From positions 303,582 to 367,581 of the forward strand of contig NZ_JADNYP010000001.1 of assembly GCF_015680705.1 (NCBI RefSeq): a stretch of DNA of 64,000 bases, in the 5' to 3' direction. The position numbers and the translations under genes are program-made. Positions 45,625-54,832 of the stretch are shown piece by piece (positions within the stretch are counted from its first letter, which is position 1; each line of letters begins with the position of its first letter). The notes beneath the pieces were generated by a model. It made no database searches and was not told the DNA's origin. It saw nothing but the letters and a program-made list of their open reading frames with translations. The DNA is from Pseudomonas fulva. Lineage in GTDB: Bacteria > Pseudomonadota > Gammaproteobacteria > Pseudomonadales > Pseudomonadaceae.

Positions 45625-46044
45625 TTAACGGTTGTCATCGCTCTGACGGCCACCGCCGTGGCTATGCTGTCCGCCTACCCGACCGGCTTCGGACGCTTTC
45701 TCACGGTCGTTGGCGAAGTTTCCGCCCGAGGCCTGCCCGCCTTTGTGACCAGCCTCCGAGGCACGCTCAGGATCGTTCTTGAAGTTGCCTCCAGATGCCT
45801 GCCCTCCCTTGTGCCCGGCTTCGGACGCACGCTCAGGGTCATTCTTGAAATTGCCACCGGACATCTGTCCGCCCTTGTGTCCGGCCTCGGAGGCGCGTTG
45901 CGGATCGTTGGCGAAGTTGCCACCCGAAGCCTGACCGCCCTTCTGGCCCGCCATGGACGCCTTTTCCCGGTCGTTGGCGAAGTTGCCCGGATTGTTCTGC
46001 GCATTACCGCCTTGATTGTTGGTCTGATCTTGATTGTTAGCCAT
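45625..46044 (-). CDS. KGG-repeat (YciG-like) stress-induced protein
   Basis: A 139-residue hydrophilic protein. The ATG at 46044 (MANNQDQTNNQG) has AGAGG about 9 nt upstream. Five tandem 22-residue units of the form GNFxNDPERASEAGHKGGQA/MSG cover residues 20-130, the stress-induced KGG motif repeated. Such proteins protect cells from osmotic or desiccation stress, are usually RpoS-controlled, and are disordered. The middle units are nearly identical in DNA, which favours unit gain or loss. Confidence 0.88.
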   Translation of the reverse strand: MANNQDQTNNQGGNAQNNPGNFANDREKASMAGQKGGQASGGNFANDPQRASEAGHKGGQMSGGNFKNDPERASEAGHKGGQASGGNFKNDPERASEAGHKGGQASGGNFANDREKASEAGRVGGQHSHGGGRQSDDNR

Positions 46045-46066
46045 GATCTGTAACCTCTTCTCAAAT

Positions 46067-46086
46067 GACACAGGACATTCTGTGTC
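46067..46086. promoter_or_regulatory. Inverted repeat upstream of KGG gene
   Basis: GACACAG at 46067-46073 and CTGTGTC at 46080-46086 are perfect complements with a 6-nt spacer. It lies 23-42 bp before the KGG ATG, where an operator or a leader hairpin could sit. The rest of 46045-46386 shows no gene I recognise. Confidence 0.4.
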
Positions 46087-46386
46087 CTAGTGAGAATCCA
46101 GGCACGGCCGGTTTGCTCAGACGTTATCGACAAGTCCCGACGAGTTGCTTGAAAGATTCCCAGGCCAACTCCTGGCGCGCCAGCATTCGCCGGCCCTTTG
46201 CGTTGTGCGCCAATACTCGCCATCAGACAGAACCAGTGCATGCCTTGTCTTCTGGATGACCAGCGCTCCTTTCGTCAACGAGATCGGAACAGGCAAGCAC
46301 CAACATGCGGACAGCAATACAGGGGTGGTGTAAATTCTACTGTCACGGCAACGAAGGCCAACCTTGGTTGGCCCTCCCTTGGGTGC

Positions 46387-48240
46387 TTATTCGATGGTCT
46401 CGACCACGCCTTGATCTTCGCCCAGGAAGCCGCCGCTCTGGTGCTGCCACAGACGCGCATAAGTACCGTTGCGCGCCAGCAGTTCGGCATGCGTGCCCTG
46501 CTCGATGATGCGCCCGGCATCCATGACGATCAGGCGATCCATGGCCGCAATGGTCGACAACCGATGGGCAATGGCGATGACAGTCTTGCCCTCCATCATT
46601 TCATCGAGGCTTTCCTGGATCGCTACCTCGACTTCCGAATCCAATGCGCTGGTGGCCTCGTCGAGTAGCAGGATCGGGGCATTCTTGAGCATCACCCGGG
46701 CGATGGCGATGCGTTGGCGCTGGCCGCCCGAAAGCTTGATGCCGCGTTCGCCGACCAAGGTGTCGTAGCCACTGTTGCCCTGCTTGTCGCTCAGCTGGCT
46801 GATGAATCCGTCAGCCTGGGCCATGGCCGCGGCGCTACGGATTTGCGCCTCGGTGGCGTCGGGACGGCCATAGGCGATGTTGTCGCGAATGGAACGGTGC
46901 AACAGTGAAGTGTCCTGGGTGACCATGCCGATGGCGCTGCGCAGGCTATCCTGCGTGACCATGGCGATGTTCTGCCCGTCGATGCGGATCTCACCGCTGT
47001 CCACATCGTAGAACCGCAGCAGCAGATTGATCAGCGTGGACTTGCCAGCACCCGAGCGGCCCACCAGGCCGATCTTCTCGCCCGGCCGAATGCTCAGGCT
47101 CAGGTCGTCGAGCACCTGGCGTTCACCGTTGTAGTTGAAGCTCACCTTGTCGAAGGTCACTTCGCCACCCGAAGTTTCCAGCACGCCGGCATTCGGCGCA
47201 TCCTGCACCTTCGGACCACGGGTCAAGGTGGCCATGCCGTCCTGCACGGTGCCGATGTTCTCGAACAGCGAGGTCATCTGCCACATGATCCAGTGGGACA
47301 TGCCGTTGATACGCAGCGCCATGGCCGTGATGGCCGCCACCGCGCCGGTGCCGACCTGCCCCTGGTGCCACAGCCACAGCGCATAGCCACCGGCGCCCAG
47401 GATCAGCCCGACCACCAGGGCCTGGTTGACGATTTCGAACTGACTGACCAGGCGCATCTGGCGAAAGCCGGTCTGCTTGAAATCTTCCATCGCCGCGCGG
47501 GCGAAATGTGCCTCGCGCTTGGAGTGCGAGAACAGCTTGACCGTGGTGATGTTGGTATAGGCGTCCGAAACGCGCCCGGTCATCGACGAGCGGGCATGGG
47601 CCTGTTCCTGCCCGACCTTGCCCAGGCGCGGCACGAAATACAGCATGGCCAGGCCGAACAACACCAGCCAGGCAATGAACGGCAGCATGAGTTTCAGGGC
47701 GAAACCGCCAGCCAGGGCGATGATCGCGATGAAATACACGCCGATGCCTGGCACGATTTCAATGATGGTGAACAGCACCTCGCGCACCGCCAGCGCCGTC
47801 TGCATCACCTTGGTGGTGACCCGGCCGGAAAACTCGTCGGAAAAGAACGACAAGCTCTGGCGCAGCATCAGGCGATGGAAGTCCCAGCGCAGCCGCAGCG
47901 GCAGATTGATAGCCAGTACCTGGTGCTGCACCATGGTGCGCAGCGCTACCAGCCCGACGCTAGCCAGCAGCACGATACCGATGCCCCACAGTACCCGGCT
48001 CTCCTGCAAGGCCGCATCTCCACCGGCCTGCCAGGTGGATAGCAGGTCGACGACCTGGCCGAGGAAGGAAAACAGCCACGCTTCATAGAGCGAAACGCCG
48101 GCGCTGAGCAACGCGAAGGCCAGGATATAGCCACGGGCGCCCCGTGTGCAGGCCCACATGAACCGTGCCAGGCCCTCCGGAGGTGGCGGTACTTCGTCGG
48201 GCGGGAAAGGGTCGAGTCGCTGTTCGAATGCACGAAGCAT
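46387..48240 (-). CDS. ABC exporter, fused membrane and ATPase domains (MsbA-like multidrug/lipid type)
   Basis: A 617-residue half-transporter. The ATG at 48240 has GGAG 6 nt upstream; a longer frame to 48636 lacks a start signal. The N-terminus MLRAFEQRLDPFPPDEVPPP and six-helix membrane domain (about 30-330) precede an ATPase with Walker [10 protein letters not shown] near 399, signature LSGGQRQR near 505 and Walker [14 protein letters not shown] near 525. It probably acts as a homodimer. The substrate is unknown. It is the last core-like gene before the accessory region. Confidence 0.92.
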   Translation of the reverse strand: MLRAFEQRLDPFPPDEVPPPPEGLARFMWACTRGARGYILAFALLSAGVSLYEAWLFSFLGQVVDLLSTWQAGGDAALQESRVLWGIGIVLLASVGLVALRTMVQHQVLAINLPLRLRWDFHRLMLRQSLSFFSDEFSGRVTTKVMQTALAVREVLFTIIEIVPGIGVYFIAIIALAGGFALKLMLPFIAWLVLFGLAMLYFVPRLGKVGQEQAHARSSMTGRVSDAYTNITTVKLFSHSKREAHFARAAMEDFKQTGFRQMRLVSQFEIVNQALVVGLILGAGGYALWLWHQGQVGTGAVAAITAMALRINGMSHWIMWQMTSLFENIGTVQDGMATLTRGPKVQDAPNAGVLETSGGEVTFDKVSFNYNGERQVLDDLSLSIRPGEKIGLVGRSGAGKSTLINLLLRFYDVDSGEIRIDGQNIAMVTQDSLRSAIGMVTQDTSLLHRSIRDNIAYGRPDATEAQIRSAAAMAQADGFISQLSDKQGNSGYDTLVGERGIKLSGGQRQRIAIARVMLKNAPILLLDEATSALDSEVEVAIQESLDEMMEGKTVIAIAHRLSTIAAMDRLIVMDAGRIIEQGTHAELLARNGTYARLWQHQSGGFLGEDQGVVETIE

Positions 48241-48762
48241 GAGGGTCTCCAAAGTGATCAGGCAAGGAATTCTGCCACCGATGCTGCTTTGAGGGGTCCT
48301 GAAGGTCGCAGGTTCGCGAAAGGACGCCGGCAATCCTGAGAGAGCAGGTCCTGATCCCTTGCCTGCCGGTACGATGGCGCACAGCGACGAGGGGGCATAC
48401 CCACGCGACAGCCTGTACCATGAACCAACGACGGCCAGCCCTGCCTTGGCGAGATCTCGATGACCGAATACCGTGGATTGACCGTCGAAGACACACGCGA
48501 AGCCGCCGCCGATGAAGCCATCTCGCAACTGGAGGCGCGCCTCGGCGCCTCGCGCGAATGGGTTCTGGGCCTGGATGAGTCCCACAGATACTCTGGTTTC
48601 GGCATGGCTCTGGTAACCGCACCGCCGATAGGACACAGGGGCATCAAGGTGGCCTCCCGATCAACCTGTGGCAACCCCGCCCGCAGTGACGAAAGGTTTG
48701 AACAAACCCCGTTCACTTGTGGCGAGGCTTCGGCGATGCGTGTCAGCTATAGGCGCTTCAAC
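48241..48762. other. Upstream region of the ABC exporter gene; no supported gene
   Basis: An open frame starting at 48460 on the plus strand runs on into MITE copy 2, which supplies its last ~45 codons, so it is probably not a conserved gene. I see nothing else convincing here. Confidence 0.45.
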
Positions 48763-48766
48763 CTAG

Positions 48767-48920
48767 GCTTTGTACGAAAAGTTGCCGAGCGGCAATCAGG
48801 CAAGACGAAAACAGGCGAGGAACGGCCGGGGTTGCGCTCGACTTTACTGGTTGTAAATGAGCATTCCGAGCCTGTTTTCAACGTGGCCTGATCGTCACGC
48901 AGGCACTTCTCGTACAAAGC
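48767..48920. mobile_element. MITE-like palindromic element, copy 2 (with CTAG target duplication)
   Basis: A 154-bp element bounded by CTAG at 48763-48766 and again at 48921-48924. It begins GCTTTGTACGAAAAGT and ends with its inverse (ACTTCTCGTACAAAGC). The two ~60-bp arms align with few mismatches. It has no open frame of its own. The 4-bp YTAR-type duplication is the pattern of the IS5 group, so an IS5-type transposase in trans is the likely mover. The following 48925-49091 holds no gene I recognise. Confidence 0.85.
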
Positions 48921-49091
48921 CTAGTGTGGTGTTCCAGAAGTACCGCTGAATGTCATTTACCCAGCGCTCGTGCTGCGCGAGCGACTGAGGCAAGGATATC
49001 CTCGGTCGACCATTTGAAGGCCAGGACAGGATCTCGATCACACGGCTTTCGCGGGGTTCAGAGATCGTTCCTATAAACGAAAGACGTTGCA

Positions 49092-51011
49092 TTACTCCAA
49101 GAATATCTCAGACTGTATTTTATCGACCAGGTAGACCGAACCCTGCTTCGAAAGATGCCCGAAGTCGACGGCAGGCAGGTTGGCGATGTCATTACCGATT
49201 CTGGTCAAACAACCCGAAGGCTCACACAAGACTTCCAGGGCGGACACATAGAAGGCACCCGTCGAAGGAACGTGCAATTTGAGATAATCATCCCATGGAG
49301 CGATATCACCATTCAGACCATACGACATATATTCAGGGGGCACCTTTTTATATCGCTTCCAGTAACTAATGACCTTGGAACTCAGGTTCCCATTCCAATG
49401 AGGAACCGGACCGACCACTACCACTTCGGTGAGTGGTGAGACTGCTTTGATTCTTTGCACCGTGGATCCAAGCATGGCCAAGGCCTGAGCCTTGTCATGA
49501 GGTGCGTTGCTACCAAAGACCAGCCAGGTAATGACCACGACATCAGGTCTATGCTCAGCTACCGCTTCAAGCCTATCAACATTTGCCTGCGAAACGGATT
49601 TTCCCTCATCCGTTCGACCCGGCACGTTGAAAAAAGGAGGGCCGTTGCCATCAGTCATTTGAGAGATGCCGTAATCATCATGGGCGGCGTTACGCGCGCT
49701 CAATAGACCTTGATAAAGAGCGGCCGCGTACGAGTCACCCCAGATGAAGATCATCTTGCGCCTGTGCTCGATGCAGTGCGCCAGACTGACTTCCTTGATC
49801 ACTGAGTGACAGGTACCATAACGAATTGCCTTCTTGAAATCGAAGTACTCATAGACATTAGTGATTTCCGACAAGGATTTGATTTCCCCTGCCATTCTGG
49901 AAACAGCCCCGTTGCTCTGTACCACCACGCAGCCAGACACAAACACAAAAAGGAAGGCAAATACCGCAACTGGCAGTTTCAGCCTCGATGAAAAATGGCT
50001 TCTGCCTGCCGCGGCGCGGCGCTGGACGGCGACGTTCTCCACCATGACATACGACACGAATCCACAGACGAACGACAGGACGATACCGAATGCAACGGCC
50101 TGCGCGTTCTGGGACAAGCCGTTGCCATACAGGTAAACACAGATGGGCCAATGCCACAGGTACGTCGAATACGAAGTCTTCCCCAACCACGAAACAACGG
50201 CATTTTCGGAGAGTATCGAACCGGTGCAACCTGCGGCGATGACCAAGCAGGTACCGATGACAGGCACCAATGTCCACAGCCCCGGCCAAGCCATGTTACT
50301 GTCCAGGAAGAGAAAGGAGCAAAGGATCGACAACAGTCCCAACAGCGCTGCCGAGGCCTTGGCCGCACCCCGCATCTTGCTCGGATAAAGAAAGACCAGG
50401 CCACCCGCCATCATTTCCCACGCTCTGGTCGGCAGCATATAATATGCAAACCCCTCCAGGGCATAGGAAGCCCATACGGCAAAGACAAAGGAAAGCGCCG
50501 CCAGCAACGCTATCGAGCCTTTTCCACATCTTGCCCCAAACAGCTTCACAACCCCCATTATCAGCAAGGGGTAGATCATGTAAAACTGCCACTCAACCGA
50601 CAGCGACCAAGTGTGCAGCAGCCATTTCAAATGGGAAGAAGAATCGAAATACCCTGACTCACCATGGAAAATAAAATTCGAAAAAAAGAAGAGCGCGCCC
50701 ACCACATGCTTACCGAGCTGCTTGTAATCAATCGGCAATAGACTAAAGTAACCCCAGAACAGCAACACCGCGCACAAGGCGACTAAAGCCGGAACCAACC
50801 GCCTCACACGACTGACATAGAAGTCTCGTAAAAAAAAGGAACCAGAAACGACTTTCGGAAAAATCGCGCTCGTCATCAAATAGCCAGAGATGACAAAGAA
50901 CACATCCACACCGGCAAACCCTGCAGGCAGGAGGGATGATTTGAAATGAAACAAAACCACAGCGATGACGGCTACCGCACGCAGCCCGTTGATATCGTCC
51001 CTAAACCTCAT
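49092..51011 (-). CDS. Acyltransferase 3 with C-terminal SGNH-like domain (OafA-type O-acetyltransferase)
   Basis: A 639-residue protein. The ATG at 51011 (MRFRDDINGLRAVAV) has GAGG 7 nt upstream. Ten or so membrane helices form the acyltransferase-3 domain (about 1-360), with the signature HxxS/R-type RDFYVSRVRRLVPAL near 75 and FFVISGYLMTSAIF near 45. The periplasmic C-terminal part (about 400-639) resembles SGNH, with IWGDSYAAALYQGL near 424 and a late DFGHLSKQGS. It probably acetylates a surface polysaccharide. GC is visibly lower than in its neighbours, so horizontal gain is likely; it lies between two MITE copies. Confidence 0.9.
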   Translation of the reverse strand: MRFRDDINGLRAVAVIAVVLFHFKSSLLPAGFAGVDVFFVISGYLMTSAIFPKVVSGSFFLRDFYVSRVRRLVPALVALCAVLLFWGYFSLLPIDYKQLGKHVVGALFFFSNFIFHGESGYFDSSSHLKWLLHTWSLSVEWQFYMIYPLLIMGVVKLFGARCGKGSIALLAALSFVFAVWASYALEGFAYYMLPTRAWEMMAGGLVFLYPSKMRGAAKASAALLGLLSILCSFLFLDSNMAWPGLWTLVPVIGTCLVIAAGCTGSILSENAVVSWLGKTSYSTYLWHWPICVYLYGNGLSQNAQAVAFGIVLSFVCGFVSYVMVENVAVQRRAAAGRSHFSSRLKLPVAVFAFLFVFVSGCVVVQSNGAVSRMAGEIKSLSEITNVYEYFDFKKAIRYGTCHSVIKEVSLAHCIEHRRKMIFIWGDSYAAALYQGLLSARNAAHDDYGISQMTDGNGPPFFNVPGRTDEGKSVSQANVDRLEAVAEHRPDVVVITWLVFGSNAPHDKAQALAMLGSTVQRIKAVSPLTEVVVVGPVPHWNGNLSSKVISYWKRYKKVPPEYMSYGLNGDIAPWDDYLKLHVPSTGAFYVSALEVLCEPSGCLTRIGNDIANLPAVDFGHLSKQGSVYLVDKIQSEIFLE

Positions 51012-51356
51012 CCCCGATCCTCTGTACCGTGCCCTAGCGTTTTTAGAATTAGCCGGCGACTGTATCACAGAGTTGCTGGCGATTCGCCACTGAGTGCGTT
51101 AATTTTTCTCCCATTACAACATGCCCGTCACACCTAACTTTTCGACGATCCATGCTTCTTGACCATAGCGCGCATGCTCTTGCTCGCACTGCTCCGCCAG
51201 CCATACACACCTTCGCCGGTTCTGTCGCTCGAGCATCAGCCCGCGCGAGCAGATCGCAGAGCACCTTGGCGGCGCAGGTAGCTGCGGGGCTTCGGGCAAC
51301 AGCGAGAGTATCTGGACCAGAGTGGCAGCGCGCTGAACGGCGCCGTGCCGCAGCCG
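51012..51356. other. Upstream spacer of acyltransferase; no supported gene
   Basis: A 345-bp mixed-composition stretch. A 61-codon minus-strand frame (51114-51299), whose right half reads like a protein tail (ERQNRRRCVWLAEQCEQEHA), may be a fragment of a lost gene, but I cannot assign it. Confidence 0.35.
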
Positions 51357-51360
51357 CTAG

Positions 51361-51500
51361 GCTGTGTACGAAAAGTCGCCGAGCGGCGATCAGGCAAGGC
51401 GAAAACAGGCGAGCAAGCGGAGTTTACGGGTTGTAAATGAGCCTTCCGAGCCTGTTTTCAACGTAGCCTGATTGTCGCGCAGGCACTTTTCGTACAAAGC
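51361..51500. mobile_element. MITE-like palindromic element, copy 3 (with CTAG target duplication)
   Basis: A 140-bp element between CTAG at 51357-51360 and CTAG at 51501-51504. Its arms match copies 1 and 2, including GATCAGGC-type and GAAAACAGGC blocks. It is about 14 bp shorter than copy 2, missing a piece of the centre (no GAACGGCCGGGG...GCGCTCGACTTTAC region). It begins GCTGTGTACGAAAAGT, one base off copy 2. Confidence 0.85.
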
Positions 51501-51648
51501 CTAGCCACCAGCATCAGCGGTTTTCATAGGTATCGCGTGCGCTCTTAGGTAACCTCCAGGCTCTGTATAAAAATCCTTGAAATTCCTCGATGCCCGAGCA
51601 CTCCCCGGTTTTCGTAGCGCTTCTCCCTTTCGGCACAGGACTCCTGTC

Positions 51649-52115
51649 ATGCCCAGACAGTACGGACTTTCCCCTGCGGACTGGAAAGTGATTGCGGACC
51701 TCTCCACTTCATTTCGCCGCACCGGGCGCCCCCGAACCGATGACCGTCTGCAGCTCAACAGCGCCTCTTGGTTGCTATGTTCGGTAAGGGCCTGACGGAA
51801 CATGCCCAAGCGAGTCGGTCCTTGGTACACGCTCCATCAACGCTTCCAGGACTGAAGAAACACGGCACGTTCAACCAGCGGCTCAAGCGACCTCACATCA
51901 AGCTCAACGCACAAAACCTGATCGACCTGGACACTTGGTGCATCGAATCGACAGTCGTCAAAGCTACCCGAGTCTCATCTCGAGCAGGCCAAGAGGGCGG
52001 CGCAACCACCAGCGACCACGCGCTCGGAAGACGAACCAAGGGTGGGTTGACGATGAATGTCGATTGCTCACGCTAGAGCTTTGCGGCCGTCCTTCGCTGA
52101 ACAGCCGGGCTCGTT
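51649..52115 (+). pseudogene. Decayed IS5-family transposase
   Basis: An IS5-type DDE transposase reading frame survives in pieces. From the ATG at 51649 the frame gives RQYGLSPADWKVIADLSTSF and GRPRTDDRLQLNSASWLL. A later frame gives RNMPKRVGPWYTLHQRFQD followed by a stop where Trp is usual, then another frame KKHGTFNQRLKRPHIKL. Finally DLDTWCIESTVVKATRVSSR with DHALGRRTKGGLTMNVD near 51920-52060 matches the DSTxVRAH and GGLTTKIH region. At least one frameshift and one stop are present and the 3' half is missing. An end-like AGGCTCTGTATAAAAATCC lies about 95 bp upstream. Confidence 0.75.
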
Positions 52116-52241
52116 AATAAAAATCCCGATTTTTTTGTCACATTCGATTTATAATTCTCCAACTTGTTTCTGACCACCAGCACAGAAGCCAAGCATGCGA
52201 CACTGCACGATCAATTCACCTGAGGACAACGGAAAAGCGCC

Positions 52242-53294
52242 ATGCAAGAAAAAAACAACATTCTTCCAGGAGTGCCAAAAGTTGAGTCACCCTTCTTTAG
52301 CAAATTCTTCAACACTGAATCTGTTGACGCCGAAACTTTAAGAGTCGCATTAGAGCTAAATACCCGAGGGTACGCAGTCATAGATTTTCCCGATGCGAAT
52401 TTTTCAGCGATGGCCGAAAGCATCAAGACAGATCTAATGGGAGAATATGACTGGGACGGCTGGCGAAAATACGGATACGAAAACGAGATTTCCTTGCGAG
52501 TCCAAGACGCATGGAAGTTCAATGAAAACGTTCATAAAATAGCAACAAATACAAAAATACTTGAACTGCTCTCTACGCTATATGGGCGTCGAGCATGGCC
52601 TTTTCAGACGCTTAATTTCCCAGTTGGCACACAACAGCATTTCCACACCGATGCGATCCACTTCAGCTCGATACCAGAACGTTTTATGTGCGGGGTCTGG
52701 GTTGCGCTGGAGGATATCACCATGGAAAGCGGCCCGCTCGTTTACTATCCCGGTACTCACAAATGGCCGATCTACACCAACGAATACCTTGGCATTTGTG
52801 CCACCGAGATGGCCCAGCATCCGCATCAAAAAATGTACGAGCCGCTTTGGCGCCAGCTTGTCGAGCACTATGAAATCGCGCCTGAACATTTCACAGCCAA
52901 AAAGGGTCAAGCGCTGATCTGGAGCGCCAACTTGCTGCACGGCGGAAGCAAACAGATTGACGAAAGCAAAACCAGATGGTCTCAGGTCACTCACTACTAC
53001 TTCGAAAACTGCTCTTATTACTCTCCTCTATCTTCCGACCCCTTCTACGGAACAATAAATTTCAAGCACGTCACTAACATAATGACTGGCAAACCCACAA
53101 AAAACATGTACTGCGGACGTGAAATTCCGAGCTCTTTTGTCGCGCAAGTCCAGTACAAGGGAAAAGTCATTGATCCAAATTTCAACTCTGCCGCATACCT
53201 CAAGGCCAACCCGGACGTTGCCAAGTCAGGCGTTGATGCAGAGTGGCATTGGGAAAACCATGGCAGACAAGAAGGTAGAAGCCTAGGAATCTGA
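52242..53294 (+). CDS. Phytanoyl-CoA dioxygenase (PhyH) family protein with C-terminal NPDVA-type module
   Basis: A 350-residue Fe(II)/2-oxoglutarate dioxygenase-like protein. The metal triad is visible: FHTD (His135, Asp137) and the distal His233 in ANLLHGGSKQ, with a likely 2-oxoglutarate Arg/Ser region in KTRWSQVTHYYFE. The last ~40 residues (FNSAAYLKANPDVAKSGVDA, then EWHWENHGRQEGRS) match a short module often found at the ends of surface and carbohydrate-related proteins. The region is AT-rich compared with the chromosome, indicating transfer. Substrate and partners are unknown; no biosynthetic genes adjoin it. Confidence 0.85.
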   Translation: MQEKNNILPGVPKVESPFFSKFFNTESVDAETLRVALELNTRGYAVIDFPDANFSAMAESIKTDLMGEYDWDGWRKYGYENEISLRVQDAWKFNENVHKIATNTKILELLSTLYGRRAWPFQTLNFPVGTQQHFHTDAIHFSSIPERFMCGVWVALEDITMESGPLVYYPGTHKWPIYTNEYLGICATEMAQHPHQKMYEPLWRQLVEHYEIAPEHFTAKKGQALIWSANLLHGGSKQIDESKTRWSQVTHYYFENCSYYSPLSSDPFYGTINFKHVTNIMTGKPTKNMYCGREIPSSFVAQVQYKGKVIDPNFNSAAYLKANPDVAKSGVDAEWHWENHGRQEGRSLGI

Positions 53295-53304
53295 ACCAGC
53301 GAAT

Positions 53305-53334
53305 GGGCGCCTCTTCAGCTGAGGAGGCCCTTTT
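53305..53334 (+). terminator. Terminator after PhyH gene
   Basis: GGGC and CCTC pair with GAGG and GCCC (small internal bulge), with TTTT at 53331-53334, 11 bp past the stop. The following 53335-53618 contains no gene I recognise. Confidence 0.6.
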
Positions 53335-53618
53335 CAAACTAGGCGACTTACAGTTTCAATCAACTGTACGCTACTAGACTCATGATGGATTTTTCATTAC
53401 GTTTGCCCATCACCGTACGCGTCATTCAAGGAGAGTTTGTAGCCGAATCGCTAACGTGAGCGAATGCTCAGCACATAGGCGATAGCTCCCCTCACCAGCT
53501 TCGGGCAGCCTGTGTTGCGCTTGGTCATCATGCGTACAAGAAGGCGGCAGTATTGCGAGATAGAGATGCCGCATGGAGCCGCTGGGCACGGCAGCGCCCG
53601 GCGGCTTTCATGGAAGTT

Positions 53619-54197
53619 CTAACCGATGCTTACACCGTGTGCTTCCGCCAGCGGCTTCAGGCCACCAGCAAAACCTTGACCGATTGCCTTGAACTTGAAT
53701 TCTTCGCCATGACGATACAGCTCGCCGAAGATCATGGCCGTTTCAGTCGAGGCATCTTCGCTTAGATCATAGCGCGCCAGTTCCCTGCCATCTGCCTTGT
53801 TTTGCACACGGATATAGGCGTTGCTCACTTGGCCAAAATTCTGCCCGCGGATTTCGGCGTCGTGAATAGTCACAGCGAAAACCAGTTTCTTGACCTCCAT
53901 GCTCAAGCATGTCAGCTTGATGTTCACCTGTTCGTCATCGCCCTCGCCTTGACCGGAGCGATTGTCTCCCAAGTGCTCGACAGCGCCGTCGGAAGACTTC
54001 GTATTGTTGTAGAAGATGAAGTCGGCATCGCTCAGGACCTTGCCGTTTTCACCGGTGACAAAGACCGAGGCATCGAGGTCGAATTCGATGCCGTCGGTGA
54101 TGCGTGGATCCCACCCCAGCCCTACGATTACCTCGGCGAGGCCGGGGGCTTCTTTCGAAAGCGAGACGTTACCGCCTTTGGAGAGGCTGACTGCCAT
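53619..54197 (-). CDS. terE: Tellurium resistance protein TerE
   Basis: A 192-residue TerD-fold protein starting [20 protein letters not shown], closest in pattern to TerE. It carries the Ca2+-binding set: [10 protein letters not shown] near residue 38, [13 protein letters not shown] near 77 and [12 protein letters not shown] near 146. It is the last gene of the ter operon, 29 bp after terD. The TerD family binds calcium and is thought to scaffold a membrane-associated stress complex with TerC. Confidence 0.92.
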   Translation of the reverse strand: MAVSLSKGGNVSLSKEAPGLAEVIVGLGWDPRITDGIEFDLDASVFVTGENGKVLSDADFIFYNNTKSSDGAVEHLGDNRSGQGEGDDEQVNIKLTCLSMEVKKLVFAVTIHDAEIRGQNFGQVSNAYIRVQNKADGRELARYDLSEDASTETAMIFGELYRHGEEFKFKAIGQGFAGGLKPLAEAHGVSIG

Positions 54198-54226
54198 GAT
54201 TCAATCCTTAACCCGTTGCGGAGAAA

Positions 54227-54802
54227 TTAGAAGTTCAAGCCGTAGCCTTCAGCCAGAGCCTTGAGGCCACCGGTATACCCTTGGCCAATTGCACGGAACT
54301 TCCATTCACCGTTGTTGCGATACAGCTCGGCGAAAATCATGGCCGTTTCCGTCGAGGCATCCTCCGCGAGGTCGTAGCGAACGACTTCATTGCCATTGGT
54401 TTCGTTGACGATGCGGATGTAGGCGCCGCTGACCTGGCCGAAGTTCTGGCGACGAAGGTCCGCATCGTGAATGGTGACCGTGAAGGCCACTTTCTCGACA
54501 TCAGTCGGTACGCGCTCCAGGTCGACCTTGATGATCTCGTCGTCACCATCGCCAACGCCGGTGCGGTTGTCCCCGGTATGTTCGACCGAACCATCGATGC
54601 TCTTGAGCTGGTTGTAGAAAATGAAGTCCGACTCGCTGCGAACCTTGCCAGCACCGTTCAAAAGGAAGGCGCTCGCATCCAGATCGAACTCGGTGCCATC
54701 CGTCGCCCGTGGGTCCCAGCCCAGACCGACGATGATCTTGGACAGGGATGGATCGGTTTTGGTCAGCGACAGGTTACCGCCTTTTTGCAGGGACAATGCC
54801 AT
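54227..54802 (-). CDS. terD: Tellurium resistance protein TerD
   Basis: A 191-residue TerD-fold protein ([20 protein letters not shown]), with [12 protein letters not shown] near 38, [13 protein letters not shown] near 77 and [12 protein letters not shown] near 146. It matches TerD more closely than its neighbour TerE. A GGAGT-type RBS precedes the ATG. It lies 30 bp after terC. Confidence 0.93.
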   Translation of the reverse strand: MALSLQKGGNLSLTKTDPSLSKIIVGLGWDPRATDGTEFDLDASAFLLNGAGKVRSESDFIFYNQLKSIDGSVEHTGDNRTGVGDGDDEIIKVDLERVPTDVEKVAFTVTIHDADLRRQNFGQVSGAYIRIVNETNGNEVVRYDLAEDASTETAMIFAELYRNNGEWKFRAIGQGYTGGLKALAEGYGLNF

Positions 54803-54832
54803 TGCTTAACTCCTTGTTGACGTTTCGATTGA

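Noticed and set aside
48460..48891. 143-codon plus-strand frame at 48460
   Set aside because: Its last third is MITE copy 2 sequence. The N-terminal part has no recognised homology and only a weak RBS.
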